The notes beneath the pieces were generated by a model. It saw only the letters and a program-made list of their open reading frames with translations, ran no database searches and had not been told where the DNA came from. From positions 142,916 through 206,915 of the forward strand of contig JBBHKE010001871.1 of NCBI GenBank assembly GCA_037447655.1: a DNA stretch of 64,000 bases, written 5' to 3'. How positions within the stretch are numbered: the stretch's first letter is position 1; each line of letters begins with the position of its first letter. This DNA is from Zygnema cylindricum (Eukaryota > Streptophyta > Zygnematophyceae > Zygnematales > Zygnemataceae). The position numbers were made by a program, and so were the translations under genes. This document shows, piece after piece, positions 1 to 10,333 of this stretch.

Positions 1-304
1 TTAATCACCTCGTGGGAGAGGGAGAGGGAGAGGAAGAGAGAGAGAGGGAGAAACAGAAAGAGGGAGAGAGAGAGAGTGAGGAACAAGGAACGAAATCAAC
101 TTGAGACATACATATGTTTTTTTTACAGTAGAAAAAATATAAAAACGCAAAACACACAAAAATAATACGGACACAAAAAAAAAACAAAGACAACACAGAA
201 GCAAACAAAAGAGGAGTCCAAGAATACAAATTTCAGCAGAAAAAAAGGGGAAAAATGAGAAAAGTCTTAACAACAAAATGGGTCTTAAATCAAAAACTCG
301 TTAC

Positions 305-3300
305 CTCCTCGTCGTGCTTCTTTCTAATTTCAGAAACTCTCCTCCTCATCTCATTTAACTCCTCCGACTTCAACCTCAACTTCTCGTGAGCCCCTTTCGC
401 TTTCTCTCTGTGCTCCACTAATTCCTGTTGGGTCACATGGAGATTCAGCTCTAACACTCTCGCTTTTTCTGCATCTTGTGCCGCCCTCTCCCTCGGTATC
501 TCCACCACCTCTCTCCAATCGGCTTCCGAAACTCGAACTTTATCTTTCTCTGTAAAAGTTTTTCAAGGGAGGTTATGTGGAGGTTTATGAGTTTCGGGGA
601 AAATTTTGTGATTTTGTGAAGTTTTGAGGTTTCTGGGAAGTTTCTGTGGGTTTGTATCGTTTTCGTTGATGTCGTTTTATTTTTTTGTTTTTGCGAAAAA
701 AACAAGAGAAGGGAAAAAGAAAGAAGGAAAAGAAAGAAAGGAAAAAGGAAAGAAAGTAAGAAAGACGAAAAGAAACGGTTTTAACTTGGTTGTCGCTGAC
801 TGTCTTTACCAGTTTTATCTTTTTATTCATTTAGCAACCAATACAAAAAAAGAAGGAAAGTTGGGATTGGAAAGAAAAAGAAAGAAGAAACGAGGGCTTC
901 TTGATTTTTGGAGGTTTTACAGTTTCATTACTCAGAAAACCATTTTAAAAGAATACTGAAATTTAAAATGTTGATCAAAACCCTCCATATTCGCTTAAGT
1001 CTTCTTACTCGAGAAGCAACACTAAATGTCTACCGTTTTTACTCCAAGAACATCGAAATTTACCAATTTTCTTTCCCCAACACCACAACAAACTACTAAA
1101 ATACTAGAACCAATAATACTAAAATTGACTCACCAACCTTTTAAATGTAGATTGAAATCGTCCATAATTCCATTTTTCCTCAAAAAAAACTAAAATTTAC
1201 GATTTTTTTTCCAGAACCCACAACAGGACATTTAAATCCGAAAACTGATACTGAAAAATTGACAAATAACCCACCATCAAAATCCAATTTTACTCAAAAA
1301 AACACCATAAGCTCCTGTGTTTCTCCTCCAAAACTCACACCAAAACCCTTAAATATTAGAATACTAAAACCAATACTAAACACCAATACTAAAAGCCCTT
1401 AAAAATTGACCAAAGACCCACCTCGTAAAATGTCAATTAACATTCTCTATATCCTCTAGTAGTTGCAAAAATCCATGCAAAAGACGGTTCCCATCCAGTC
1501 TGATAACTTTTCCTGCTAAATAAACACCAAATTTAACCGTTTTTTCCCGCGAAACGTACTCTAAAACACTATTATCCTCCACCAAATCTCACAATCGATT
1601 CACCCACCTTTAGTATGTCGATTAAAATTTTCCATATCCTCTAAAGTAGCCAACCATCCGTGCAAAAGCCTTTTCCCATCTGGTCCAATTTTAAGTCCAG
1701 GAGCTTTTCGTTGCCAAGCATTTCGACCTCGGTTTTCGTCTCGAAACAAATTATTAAGTCGCATCGCCTCGTCGTACCCCTCGTGTCTCGTTTCAAAAAT
1801 TAAAATCGACATCCCTCGATGTCCCTGGTTTGTTAAAGTCCAAAAAACCATACCCTCTTTCAGGGTCGCATTTAATGTTTTATTGAGTTTTTGATGTTTG
1901 ATAAAGTTTTTAATGTTTCATCAAGTTTTTAATGTTTTATCATGTTTTTAATGTTTTATCACGTTATCATGTTTTACCATGTTTTATCATGTTTTTAATG
2001 TTTTATCATGTTTTTAATGTTTTATCATGTTTTTAATGTTTTATCGTGTTTTTAATGTTTTATCATGTTTTTAATGTTTTATCATGTTTTTAATGTTTTA
2101 TCGTGTTTTTAATGTTTTATCAAGTTTTCGGATCAGATAGACGGATTAGGTCAGTTCGGGTTTTTCGGCGGCATGGGAGACGGGAATAGGAGGAGAGGAG
2201 AGGGAGAGGTCGCGGGAGAGGGAGAGGGAGAGGGAGAGGGGTATAAGATGTATACCATATGCAGAATCTTATATATATAAACATAAAAAGGGGTATGAAG
2301 CTTACTTCCGGTCCGGCCGTGAATATTTTGCTGAAAAATTTCTGGTGATCCTTTTGAAAGAGTTAAAAAGAGAGAGAGAGAGAGAGAGAAGTCAGTTAAA
2401 TAATTAATTGATCGGTGAAAAAAACAAAAAAACAAAAGAAGATATAACTGAAAGAAAATCTGAAAATTCAACAGAATATAAACTCCCCCTTTATTCATCT
2501 TGTCGACAAAAAAACCTCACTAGTCTCCATATAGGATCCCAAAAGAAAGAAACACCGAAAAGAAAAAAAATTGGTCGATAAATTTTGTTGTAAGAGTCAG
2601 AAATTATTAACGTGGGTTTTATATTAGAGTTACTAGTACAAAACAAAAAAAACTGATGGGGCTAGTCTTGGATAGTGTAAAGAATTAGCATCATGAAAAA
2701 AAAATCTAATTATCAATGCCAATTTGTGTTCAGAGGGAAAAAAAAAAAGGCGAACGAGTGCTAATAACACTGATAGCGATTCACAGTGAACTAATCCTTT
2801 TTTTTGGCAAAAAGAAACTAGAAACGACAAAAAACCCCACCAAAAAAAACCACGCAAAAACCCTAAAACCAAAACTTAAATGAAGGATATTAACAACAGC
2901 AAATACAGGAGGCCAAAACACCAGAAAAAAACCAGAGAACAGAAAAATCCCACCTAGAAAAACCTTGGAAAAAAAAAAACCCACAGACCCGGAAACCCCA
3001 AAACCCTAAAACTCCAAAACTCCAAAACCCAAAAACCCCAACAACAACACTAACCTTACTCCCGTTTTGATAGAGGTGGGTATTAACCACCATAACTGTC
3101 GGGGGCCAAACCACCAATCTTTTTTGGGGTTTTTGAACCGACTCCCCAAACCCACTCCAATGCCCTTGGATTTGCGAAATTAGACTTGATATTTTCACCC
3201 CTCTCTCTTCTAATCTCGCCTTTAATTCGATTGCAAACTCCCGATGCTCTCTCCCTTTCCTCTTTTTCATATTATAGGCATGGTGGGCTAATCTCCCTAA

Positions 3301-4946
3301 ACCTTTCCACCATTGGGTTTCTCCGGGCCCTCCCACACAAACTTTACATTTCCACTCTTTATTCTCCTCATCCTCTAACTCATTTCGAGTATAATCATTG
3401 AGCTCTCGAAAAAAATCTTGAACGATTTTCGAGTGTACAAAGGCGTTTTTCCCGTCTCCTCCTCCCGCGACAACACTCGAAGAATCCAAATCAAAATCGT
3501 CCTCCGAATCGTATATCAACGGATCGTCCTCCTCCCCTCCATCCACACTATTTACGGTGTCCTCAAAATCAATATCATTTTCTTCCAATTCTCGATTATT
3601 CTCGTCGAAAGAACCGTCGTCTTCCGTAGCCGAACCCTCGCGGATTCGAGTCACACTTCTCCCTCCTCTACCTCCTCTACCTCCTCTTCCCTCTCCTCCC
3701 TCTCCTTCCTCTCCTCCTAACTCCTTTGAAACTACCTCTCCCACCCATTTCTCCGTCCTTACCACCACATCCCAAACCCCGGGAGTATCTAAAGCCGATC
3801 CCTCCTCTATTATCGACTCTCCATTCAAATACTCGGTCGATTGTTGATAAGAAACCACACTTTTTTCTTCCCAACCTCCTCTCCCTCCCCACCCTCCGAC
3901 TCTCCCTCTCCCTCTACCCCCTCCCCAGGGCTTTAAAAGAGGGAAATCTCCTCCTCCTCCTCCTCCTCCTTCTGAATTTTCCGCATACTTAGGTTCCCAA
4001 TTCTTTCCTCCTCTCGGAGTCGGGAGAGAATCGTCACTCTCTTCACTGCTCTCAGAATCTCTCTCTCTCTCCCCCTCCCTCTCCTTCTCTCCCTCCTCAG
4101 ATTTCTTTCTCCAGCTTCCCTCTGAAGATCCTCTCCCTCCACTCCCTACTTTTCCACTCCCATCTTTCCCTTTCCCTTTTTTCCCCTCTGTCCAAGCTCT
4201 CCCACTCGGAGTAGAAGAAGAAGGGAGAGAAGGAGGCATTCCTCTCCCTCTCCCCCCTTTATTAGTCCCTCTCCCTCCTCCCCCATTCAAAACCCCGTCT
4301 CCAATTCCTCTCCCTCTACCCCCCCAGGCTCCCGACACTGGAGGAGCCGGAAATTTAGGAGGTATTTGTACCCCAAAATCTTGAAAATTTGAATTATACA
4401 AAGGGGGAATTCCCATCCCTGGTTGCAAATTATTAGGAGGGTTTCCAGAAAAAGACGAAACTCCGGGCGTAGAAAAATTTTGGCTGCCCGGAAAATTCGG
4501 ATTCGCCGAAAAATTTTGATTCGGGGGGAAATTATTTTGGTTTTGGGGAAAAACATTTTGGTTTGGGGGAAAATTATTTTGATTTGGGGAAAAGAATTGA
4601 GGAATGTTGGGAGAAAAATTAGAAATCTCGGGGGAAATTGAAATATTTTGATTACAAAATTGAGGATTGTTTGGGTTATTGGGGTACAAATAGGGTGGAT
4701 TTTGAGGGAGAGAAGGTACCAAAGCAGGGGGAGGAGGAGGAGGGAGAGAAGTTACTCCTAGACCTCCTCCTTCTCCTCCCCAATCGCCCGAAACTCCTCT
4801 CCCTCTCCCTCCTCTACCTCCTCGCCCTCCTCCTCCTCCTCCTCCTCCTCCTCCTCCCCATCCGTTATCTCCTCCTTCTGTTCCCCCCCATCCTCCTCCT
4901 CCTCCTCCTCTCCCTCCTCCTCCTCCTCTCCCTCCTCCTCCTCCCC

Positions 4947-4977
<31 letters not shown>

Positions 4978-6073
4978 ATCTTTCTCTCCTCCTTCTGCTC
5001 CTCCCCCTCCTCCTTCCCCTCCTCCTCCTCCTCCCCATCCATTATCTCCTCTCTCTCCCCCTGCCCACCCTCCTACCCCGGCTCTTCCCAATGCATCTTC
5101 GCCTCTCCCCCCTCTCCCTCCTCCTCCTCCTCTCTCTCTCTTTCCCACAACTGCCCACCCTGCTACCACCTCTCCTCCCCCTCCTCCTCCCCTTCTTCCC
5201 TCCTCTTCCCTCCACCCACTTATCACCCCCAATCCATTCTTTATTGGAACCTTCCCTGGGGGCCATGTCCTGGGGTCCTCCGGATCCACCCCCTCATACT
5301 CCCCTCTCTCTCTACCCCCCCCTCCCATTCCGAGACCCATCTCCTCTCCCTCCTCCTCCCCATTTTCCCCCTCCTCCTCCCCCTCCTCCTCCTCCTCCTC
5401 CTCCTCCTCTCTCTCCTCTCTCTCCCCTCCCATAATTAAAACCTCCGGAAAATGCAGGCATCACACTATTATCCCCTCTCTCCCCCCCTCCCCCTCCTCC
5501 TCCTCCCCCTCCTCCTCCTCCCCCTCCTCCTCCTCCTCCTCCTACCACTACTCTTCCCCCCCACCCAGACCCAGAACTCTCCCCTCCCCCTCCCCCTCCC
5601 CCTCCCCCTCCTCCTCCCCCTCCTCCTCCCTCTCCCCCTCCCTCTCCCTCCCCACTCTCTCCCTGAGTCAACCACTTCGGCTCGAAGTCACTCAAATCCT
5701 CCTCCTTCCCTTCCCTCCCCCCCCTCCCCTCCCTCCTCTCCACCTCTCTCTCTCCCTCCCTCTCCTCCTCCTCCTCCCCCTCCTCCGACTCCACCACACT
5801 CCCCCAGGAGGTGTACGGCCTCTTGGCCTCCATGGCCGCCTTCACACGTGTGGCGCCAAACCCGGAGGACAATCCGGGGAGAGAGGGGCGGGGGGGAGGG
5901 AGAGAGGGGCCGGAGGGGGGGAGGGAAGGGGAGGGGGAGGGGGAGGAGAGGCGGGAGCGAGAGGGTTTGGAGGAGAGGGAGGGGGGAGGAGAGGGGAAAG
6001 GGGAAGGGGAAGGGGAAGGGGAAGGGCGAGGGAGGGAGGGATTTTTTTTCTTGGGTTTGGATTTGGACGCCAT
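305..6073 (-). CDS. SGS3: SGS3-like RNA-silencing protein, 3' end outside window
   Basis: SGS3 binds dsRNA and works with RDR6 to make secondary siRNAs in cytoplasmic bodies (family knowledge). I assemble exons 3055-6073, 2306-2350, 1608-1854 and 305-549. All have GT-AG borders, and the phases agree (0, 0, 1). The ATG at 6073 opens a basic Pro/Ser-rich N-terminus. A huge Gly/Glu-rich region and an acidic stretch follow. The zf-XS finger reads WKCKVC with downstream HH and EHREF (about 3225-3350). The XS domain begins VVWPPTVMVVNT and continues after two introns with NQGHRGMSILIFE and GRNAW. Exon 4 is a charged coiled coil (ELNEMRRRVSEIRKKHDEE). A donor at 304 leads off the left edge, so the C-terminal coiled coil is missing. 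Exon 1 needs one frameshift between about 5312 and 5433, inside a GGA repeat. This may be slippage or an assembly error. Typical SGS3 proteins are near 600 residues; exon 1 alone gives about 1000. Confidence 0.85.
960..1560 (-). repeat. Degenerate copies of SGS3 exon 3 end within intron 3
   Basis: Minus-strand intron sequence between exons 3 and 4 holds decayed relatives of the end of exon 3. The clearest (1420-1540) reads DGNRLLHGFLQLLEDIENVN, against DGKRLLHGWLATLEDMENFN in the real exon, followed by a stop and a GTGGGT donor-like site. Shorter relatives lie near 1130-1170 (MDDFNLHLKG then GT), and more weakly near 1270 and 965. Spacing is about 145-190 bp. I infer tandem duplication of the exon 3/intron 3 border followed by decay. 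Confidence 0.6.
1868..2127. repeat. AT-rich minisatellite in SGS3 intron 2
   Basis: About fourteen imperfect copies of a 19-bp unit, TTTTAATGTTTTATCATGT, fill most of the 5' flank of exon 3 inside the intron between exons 2 and 3. Some units are shortened or carry CGTG in place of CATG. Confidence 0.9.
2195..2240. repeat. GGGAGA microsatellite
   Basis: A run of GGGAGA/GGAGAG units on the plus strand lies inside SGS3 intron 2. It is one of several purine-rich simple repeats of the locus and has no coding role that I can see. Confidence 0.8.
4700..5660 (-). repeat. GGA trinucleotide tracts coding poly-Gly in SGS3 exon 1
   Basis: The minus strand is dominated by GGA repeats read as Gly (or as Glu or Arg in the other frames). 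The tracts at 4790-5050, 5340-5420 and 5470-5660 are the longest. Because all three purine frames stay open, an indel here shifts frame without making a stop. This explains the overlap of two open frames at 5312-5433. Confidence 0.9.
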
Positions 6074-6430
6074 GGAGAGAGGAAGGAGAGGGAGGGAGAG
6101 AGGGGGGAGGAGAGGGGGAGGGAGGGAGGGAGAGAAATTCGGTGGAAAAGGGGAAGAGGATAAGAGAAAAAGAGTGAGACGAAGAGAGAGAGAGAGAGAA
6201 AGAAGGAGAAAGAAAAAATCAAGAAAGGACGGGAGAGAAATGAAGAGAGATAGAAAAAAGAAACAGAAAAATAGGGAGAGAGCGAGAGAGAAAAAGAGAG
6301 AGCGAGAGAGAGAGAAAGAGAAAGAGAGAGACAAAATTTAGGAAAAGGACAAAGTACAGTGACGTAAAGAGAAGCAAAAAAGGGATAAAAAAAAGAGACA
6401 GAGAGAGAGATAGAGAGATGAGTGAGAAGT
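6074..6430 (-). promoter_or_regulatory. Purine/pyrimidine-biased SGS3 5' leader
   Basis: Upstream of the SGS3 ATG the minus strand is a CT-rich stretch with long CTCTCT and TTTC runs. Plant 5' UTRs and core promoters often hold such pyrimidine patches. No TATA box can be assigned with confidence. An open minus frame continuing to 6334 is low-complexity and is not taken as coding. Confidence 0.4.
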
Positions 6431-6519
6431 GAATGAAGTGACAGTGAAGCTGAAAGGAGTAAGACTGGGATCTCTTGTACGGAACTTACATAACCGTCCG
6501 TACAAGCAGTTCTCACACT

Positions 6520-7045
6520 ATCATATCGTATTGAAAGTTTCGACTTTTGAAGAGCATACAAATAGAACAATTGAATGATAAAAAACTAACAGTTAATTAA
6601 CTTTTAATTAATTACTAAGTAACCATTGATTATTTTCTTTTTTCTTATCGATCGAAAAAATGACCATTGAGGGTCCCCTCTATCTTCCATCCTTGAGCTT
6701 CCCTCCTCGAGCTCCACTTCCTACCTCGAAAGCCCTATTCATCGTGTGGTGCACCTCCGGCCCACAATATTATATCGAAAGTTTTAATTTTAGAAGCGGA
6801 TAGGAAAATTTTAGAAGCGGAAAATAACGATAAAAAACAAATCAAACAAATTAATGAGTTTTCTATTAATTACTACATAACCATTTATTTATTATTTCTT
6901 TCTTTCTTAAATCTAGTAATTTCCCTAGTTAATCTCCCCTCCTTGTCGCCATCCTCCACTTCCTACCTCTAAGGCCTATATGCGGTGGACCTCTAGCGGA
7001 GTGCCGAACCTCTCATGTTTATGGGGCACCTTGACCTTTCACCCC
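6520..7045. repeat. Diverged tandem duplication, non-coding
   Basis: Two copies of a roughly 250-bp segment follow each other. Each has ATCG..AAAGTTT..TTTTAGAAG, then TTAATTACTA, a TAACCATT motif, a T-rich run, and CTCCACTTCCTACCTC. The copies begin near 6527 and 6768 and are heavily diverged. No gene was recognised. Confidence 0.55.
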
Positions 7046-7499
7046 TTCACCAACCACAGAGCCAATAGTTGAATCCCTTTAGTGGCATTAACAGCATAAA
7101 ACTATAAGAAGTTTGGACTTTTATTAGGTTTTATCGTCCTTTTAAAACCTTTATTTTTTATCACGAGACCATTGTTAAAGTTTTGGTTGGGTTTTCTCGT
7201 TTCTCAGCCGAGGATCCCTCGAGACTGTTGTACGAAGTTCAAGGTGATACTTTTCCTTCAAATCGTCTATCAGAGGGTTTTGATTTGTTGTTTAAGGTGG
7301 CCTTAAAATTGGATCGTGGACATGTGACGATCATAATACCAATTTTAGTAGTAACACACTTTACTTTGTTGTTTCACGCTTTGTTTTGTTATCTCATGAC
7401 TATAGAAGGTGTTTAACTAATTTTAGTGGGGGTATTATTGTATCGTCTTGTAATAACTTTTTTGCGTTTACAATGTCAATGTGTTTTTTACAATCACTT
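7046..7499. other. Unassigned region between SGS3 and the first retroelement
   Basis: The region has only short open frames without recognisable motifs. It is AT-rich and carries no clear repeat, RNA gene or promoter. Confidence 0.4.
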
Positions 7500-8517
7500 T
7501 TTTTGAAATCACTAGATTTTAGAGAATTTTCTAGGTCTGAATGGCTTAATAGAAAAAGAAAAGAAAAGCGCAGGCAGTTTGCCTCCACCTCTTTCCTCTA
7601 TCCCCCATACTTGTTCTAGTCACTGAAGGAGAGAGAGAGTGGTGGAGCCCTGGCTGCCTCAGCTCCATAGGCACGAATAAATGTTGACATAAGTCACTCT
7701 CAGCAAAAAGGTTAAGTCTGGCAAGACTCGAACCTCCGACCGGCAAAGCGCGGCGTAGCCATCAGCTCTAACCAGTCTATCGTAGGAGTTCGTTAAAGTA
7801 CATAGGGTGTGATAATTACTTAAACTGTATTATGATCTTTCATCCGACTAACAGACATATGAATGAAGCGACATAGAACTAGTTCATATTTAGTGCGAAC
7901 ATTATACCGCACAAAACAAATGAATCGGACATTTGTTTCGACGGCTAACATTTAATGTCAATTTTAATCCAACGGCACATATCGCCCCCGAGATCCCAGA
8001 ATGGTCACTTTTGGCGTTTTTTGGACGTGGCATGACCTGGCGCCACGTGGAGAGATAAATTTCAATCGCGAGAATTTCGGAGAACATACGGACGAGTAAC
8101 ATGTAGACACGCGTCCACTCTATGGCCTTGTCGTACACAGGCCGTACATAAAGGACATCGGTCGTAGTACCTTTTTGTACTTTACAGTTTTTTGATTGAA
8201 TCCTATTGTAGAAGATAGGGGTTGTGAGAGAGAAGTAGGACTTAGCATTTTTGTAGATAGTCACCTCTCTCTTTGAGAGTTTCTATAAAATTGGAATCGT
8301 TGCCACCTCATAACTTATCGGCTCGTTGGCCGTTTTCAGTGATTCTTTTTGCTACCAACTCAGGGGAGTTCAGACTACACATAGGTGTAATCAAATTGTT
8401 GATTTGTTTGCTTAGGATGCAGTGGTTGTGGCTGAAAGTGGGTTAGTTAAAAATTACCCACAGGCTTGCTGAATTCTGTAGTCTAATGGAGGGTCCAATA
8501 GAGGACACATAATTGCA
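7500..8517 (+). mobile_element. Copia LTR-A, 5' LTR of a truncated element
   Basis: The LTR starts near TTGAAATCACTAGATTTTAG and ends AATTGCA at 8517, directly before the primer-binding site. It is about 1.0 kb, like the other LTR-A copies at 9338, 16492 and 57102. Shared features are a GCAGGCAG..CCTCCACCTC leader block, an antisense tRNA-like module (about 7716-7785), GTAC-rich middle blocks, and a terminal CCAATGGAGGACACA-type end (here with an extra TCCAATAGAGGACACA). Confidence 0.85.
7716..7785 (-). other. tRNA-like module antisense in LTR-A
   Basis: On the minus strand GGTTAGAGC (A-box-like), a GC-rich middle and GGTTCGAGTCTTGCC (B-box-like) are followed by a TTTTT run (near 7705-7709). 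This is the layout of a pol III tRNA-type gene. The fold is degenerate, so I do not call a functional tRNA. Confidence 0.5.
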
Positions 8518-8532
8518 GGTTATGGGCCCACC
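8518..8532 (+). promoter_or_regulatory. Primer-binding site, initiator tRNA-Met anticodon arm
   Basis: GGTTATGGGCCCACC sits immediately after the LTR end. It is exactly complementary to GGTGGGCCCATAACC of the plant initiator tRNA-Met anticodon arm (tRNA sequence from memory). Drosophila copia uses the same internal half-tRNA priming. The usual plant copia site, complementary to the tRNA 3' end (TGGTATCAGAGC), is absent. Confidence 0.85.
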
Positions 8533-9262
8533 CTCTAGAGTGACAACCTTGAATGGATCTGGGTTCATCTATTGGGAAGCCATAATGACAGGGGCTTTGT
8601 GGGAAAAACGATATTGGGGTATTGCCATTGGACAAGTGAAACGTCCACCTCAGGGAACTCCACGAGGGTTTGGTGGAATAAGGTTTTCTGCAGTAGCATC
8701 TGCTGCGGCAGAGGAGGCAAATGATGGGGACAACAGTGTGTCCGAAAAGTGGAAAGAGAAAGAGACGCCTTTTACTCCTATTGCTGCTATTACCACGACA
8801 CCCGGAGCGGCGGCCGTGAAGACCGCGGAGAACGATACCCAAACATGGGAAGACATCAACATGGCTGCCAAAAACTTCATTCTAAGACACCTCACTCAGG
8901 CTTTGGCAACCCCCCATCTTCACATTTACAAGGCCGAGGAGTTGTGGGTGAGTTTGGTGGAAATCTATAGAGCTAGTAGTATTCAAGAGCTCCAGTTGGC
9001 CGAACAAAAGTTAGGGAATTATACTTACAAACGGGAAAAGATGTTACACTATTATAATGATCTCTCTTGTTTGTATATGCTGATTGAGAGTGCTGGTGGA
9101 CAGGTACAATGAAGATGAAAGTTAACACTCTCATCATGAAGTTACCCGACGAGTATGAAAACATAGTGTACCGAGTATAGGAAATGATTGACAATTCATG
9201 GAAGTGGAACACAATGGTGTGGATGATACTTGTGCAGGAGAACACAATGAATATCAAGAGTG
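8522..9262 (+). pseudogene. gag: Copia gag, frameshifted and truncated
   Basis: The ATG at 8522 lies inside the primer-binding site and opens MGPPSRVTTLNGSGFIYWE, a copia-type gag N-terminus. Further motifs are WEDINMAAKNFILRHL, ELWVSLVEIY and LGNYTYKREKM. A frameshift near 9098 ends the long frame at 9112. The reading resumes as MKMKVNTLIMKLPDEYENI and then hits a stop. At about 9262 the gag joins an inverted LTR-A fragment, so the zinc knuckle and all of pol are lost. Confidence 0.85.
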
Positions 9263-9337
9263 TGCGATTGTGTGTCCTCCATTGGACTACAAAATTCAAA
9301 AAGCCTCTAAAAAGTTTTTAACTAACCCACTCCAAGC
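9263..9337 (-). mobile_element. LTR-A terminal fragment
   Basis: TGTGTCCTCCATTGGACTAC and the following bases match the 3' end of LTR-A in inverse orientation. At 9338 a second LTR-A begins, so this fragment is a broken copy interrupted by the next one. Confidence 0.75.
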
Positions 9338-10333
9338 TGCAATTCTGTGTCCCCCAGTGGATCACTGAATTCAAGAAGCCTCTAGATAACTTTTGGCTAG
9401 CCCTCTTTCAACTTGGATCACTATCACCCACGCACACAAATAGTTAATCTAACTGCACCCTTGTGCAGTTTGGACTCCCGTGAGTCCACAGCAAAAAGAA
9501 TCACTGAAAATGCCCAACCAGACAATTAATTATCAAGTGGCGAAGATGCCAATATTTATATAAGCTTGTTGGGAGAGTTGCGGCAACTCCTCAATCCTTT
9601 AAGTCCTAAACCCTTCTCATAACCCCTATATACAGATGTATGAACCAATCAGGAGACTATACAGTACAGAAAGGTATTAGGGCCGATGTACTTTTTGTAC
9701 GGCCTTTGTACGACAAGGCCATGGAGTGGACGTCTGTCTCCTCCAGATTTGTCTTCGCGCTCCCCATGATTCCCGCTTCCCAATAATATCTTGCCATGTG
9801 TCAACAGGTCATGTCACGTCCGAAAACCGCCAAGGCGGCTATTCCAGGATCCCGGAGATGATATGGATCGTCGGATCCAAACTGACTTTTAATGTTCGCT
9901 GTCCAAAATAACAAATGTCCGGTACATTTGTTTTGTACGCACTTAAACTCAACTAGTTTTTATGTCCTTAATTTATTATTCCGTTGAACGAATTAATGAT
10001 CTCGCGTATATTTAAATAGCTATCAAACACTATGTATGCTAACGACTACTACGACAGACCGATAAGTGCAGGCGGCTACACCTCGCTCTGCCGGTCGGAG
10101 GTTCGAGTCTTGCCAGACTTAACCTTTTTGTTGAGAGTGACTTAGGCCACTCTTTAGTCCTGCCTATGGAGATGAGGCAGCTATGGCTCCACCGCCCTCT
10201 CTCTCCTTGAGTGACTACAACAAGTATGGGGGCTAGAGAGTGAAGGTGGAGGCAGGTTGTTTGTGCTTTTTCTTTTTTTATTTTACCTAATTAAGACCTA
10301 GAAAATACCTCCCCTAAATCAGTGATTTCAACA
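9338..10333 (-). mobile_element. Copia LTR-A, 3' LTR of minus-strand element
   Basis: In minus orientation the LTR starts TGTTGAAATCACTGATTT at 10333 and ends AGAATTGCA at 9338 (996 bp). The purine tract AAAGAAGGGGA immediately upstream, and the RNase H before it, mark it as the 3' LTR. An antisense tRNA-like module lies at about 10054-10130 on the plus strand, with GGTTCGAGTCTTGCC followed by TTTTT. Confidence 0.85.

Noticed and set aside
4638-5435. Long plus-strand Leu/Pro-rich open frame
   Set aside because: It is the antisense reading of the GGA repeats of SGS3 exon 1. Purine-only repeats keep all frames open, and no domain is seen.
5452-6570. Several overlapping Arg/Gly- or Ser/Leu-rich open frames on both strands
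   Set aside because: They are low-complexity shadows of the SGS3 leader and exon 1. None has a motif or splice support.
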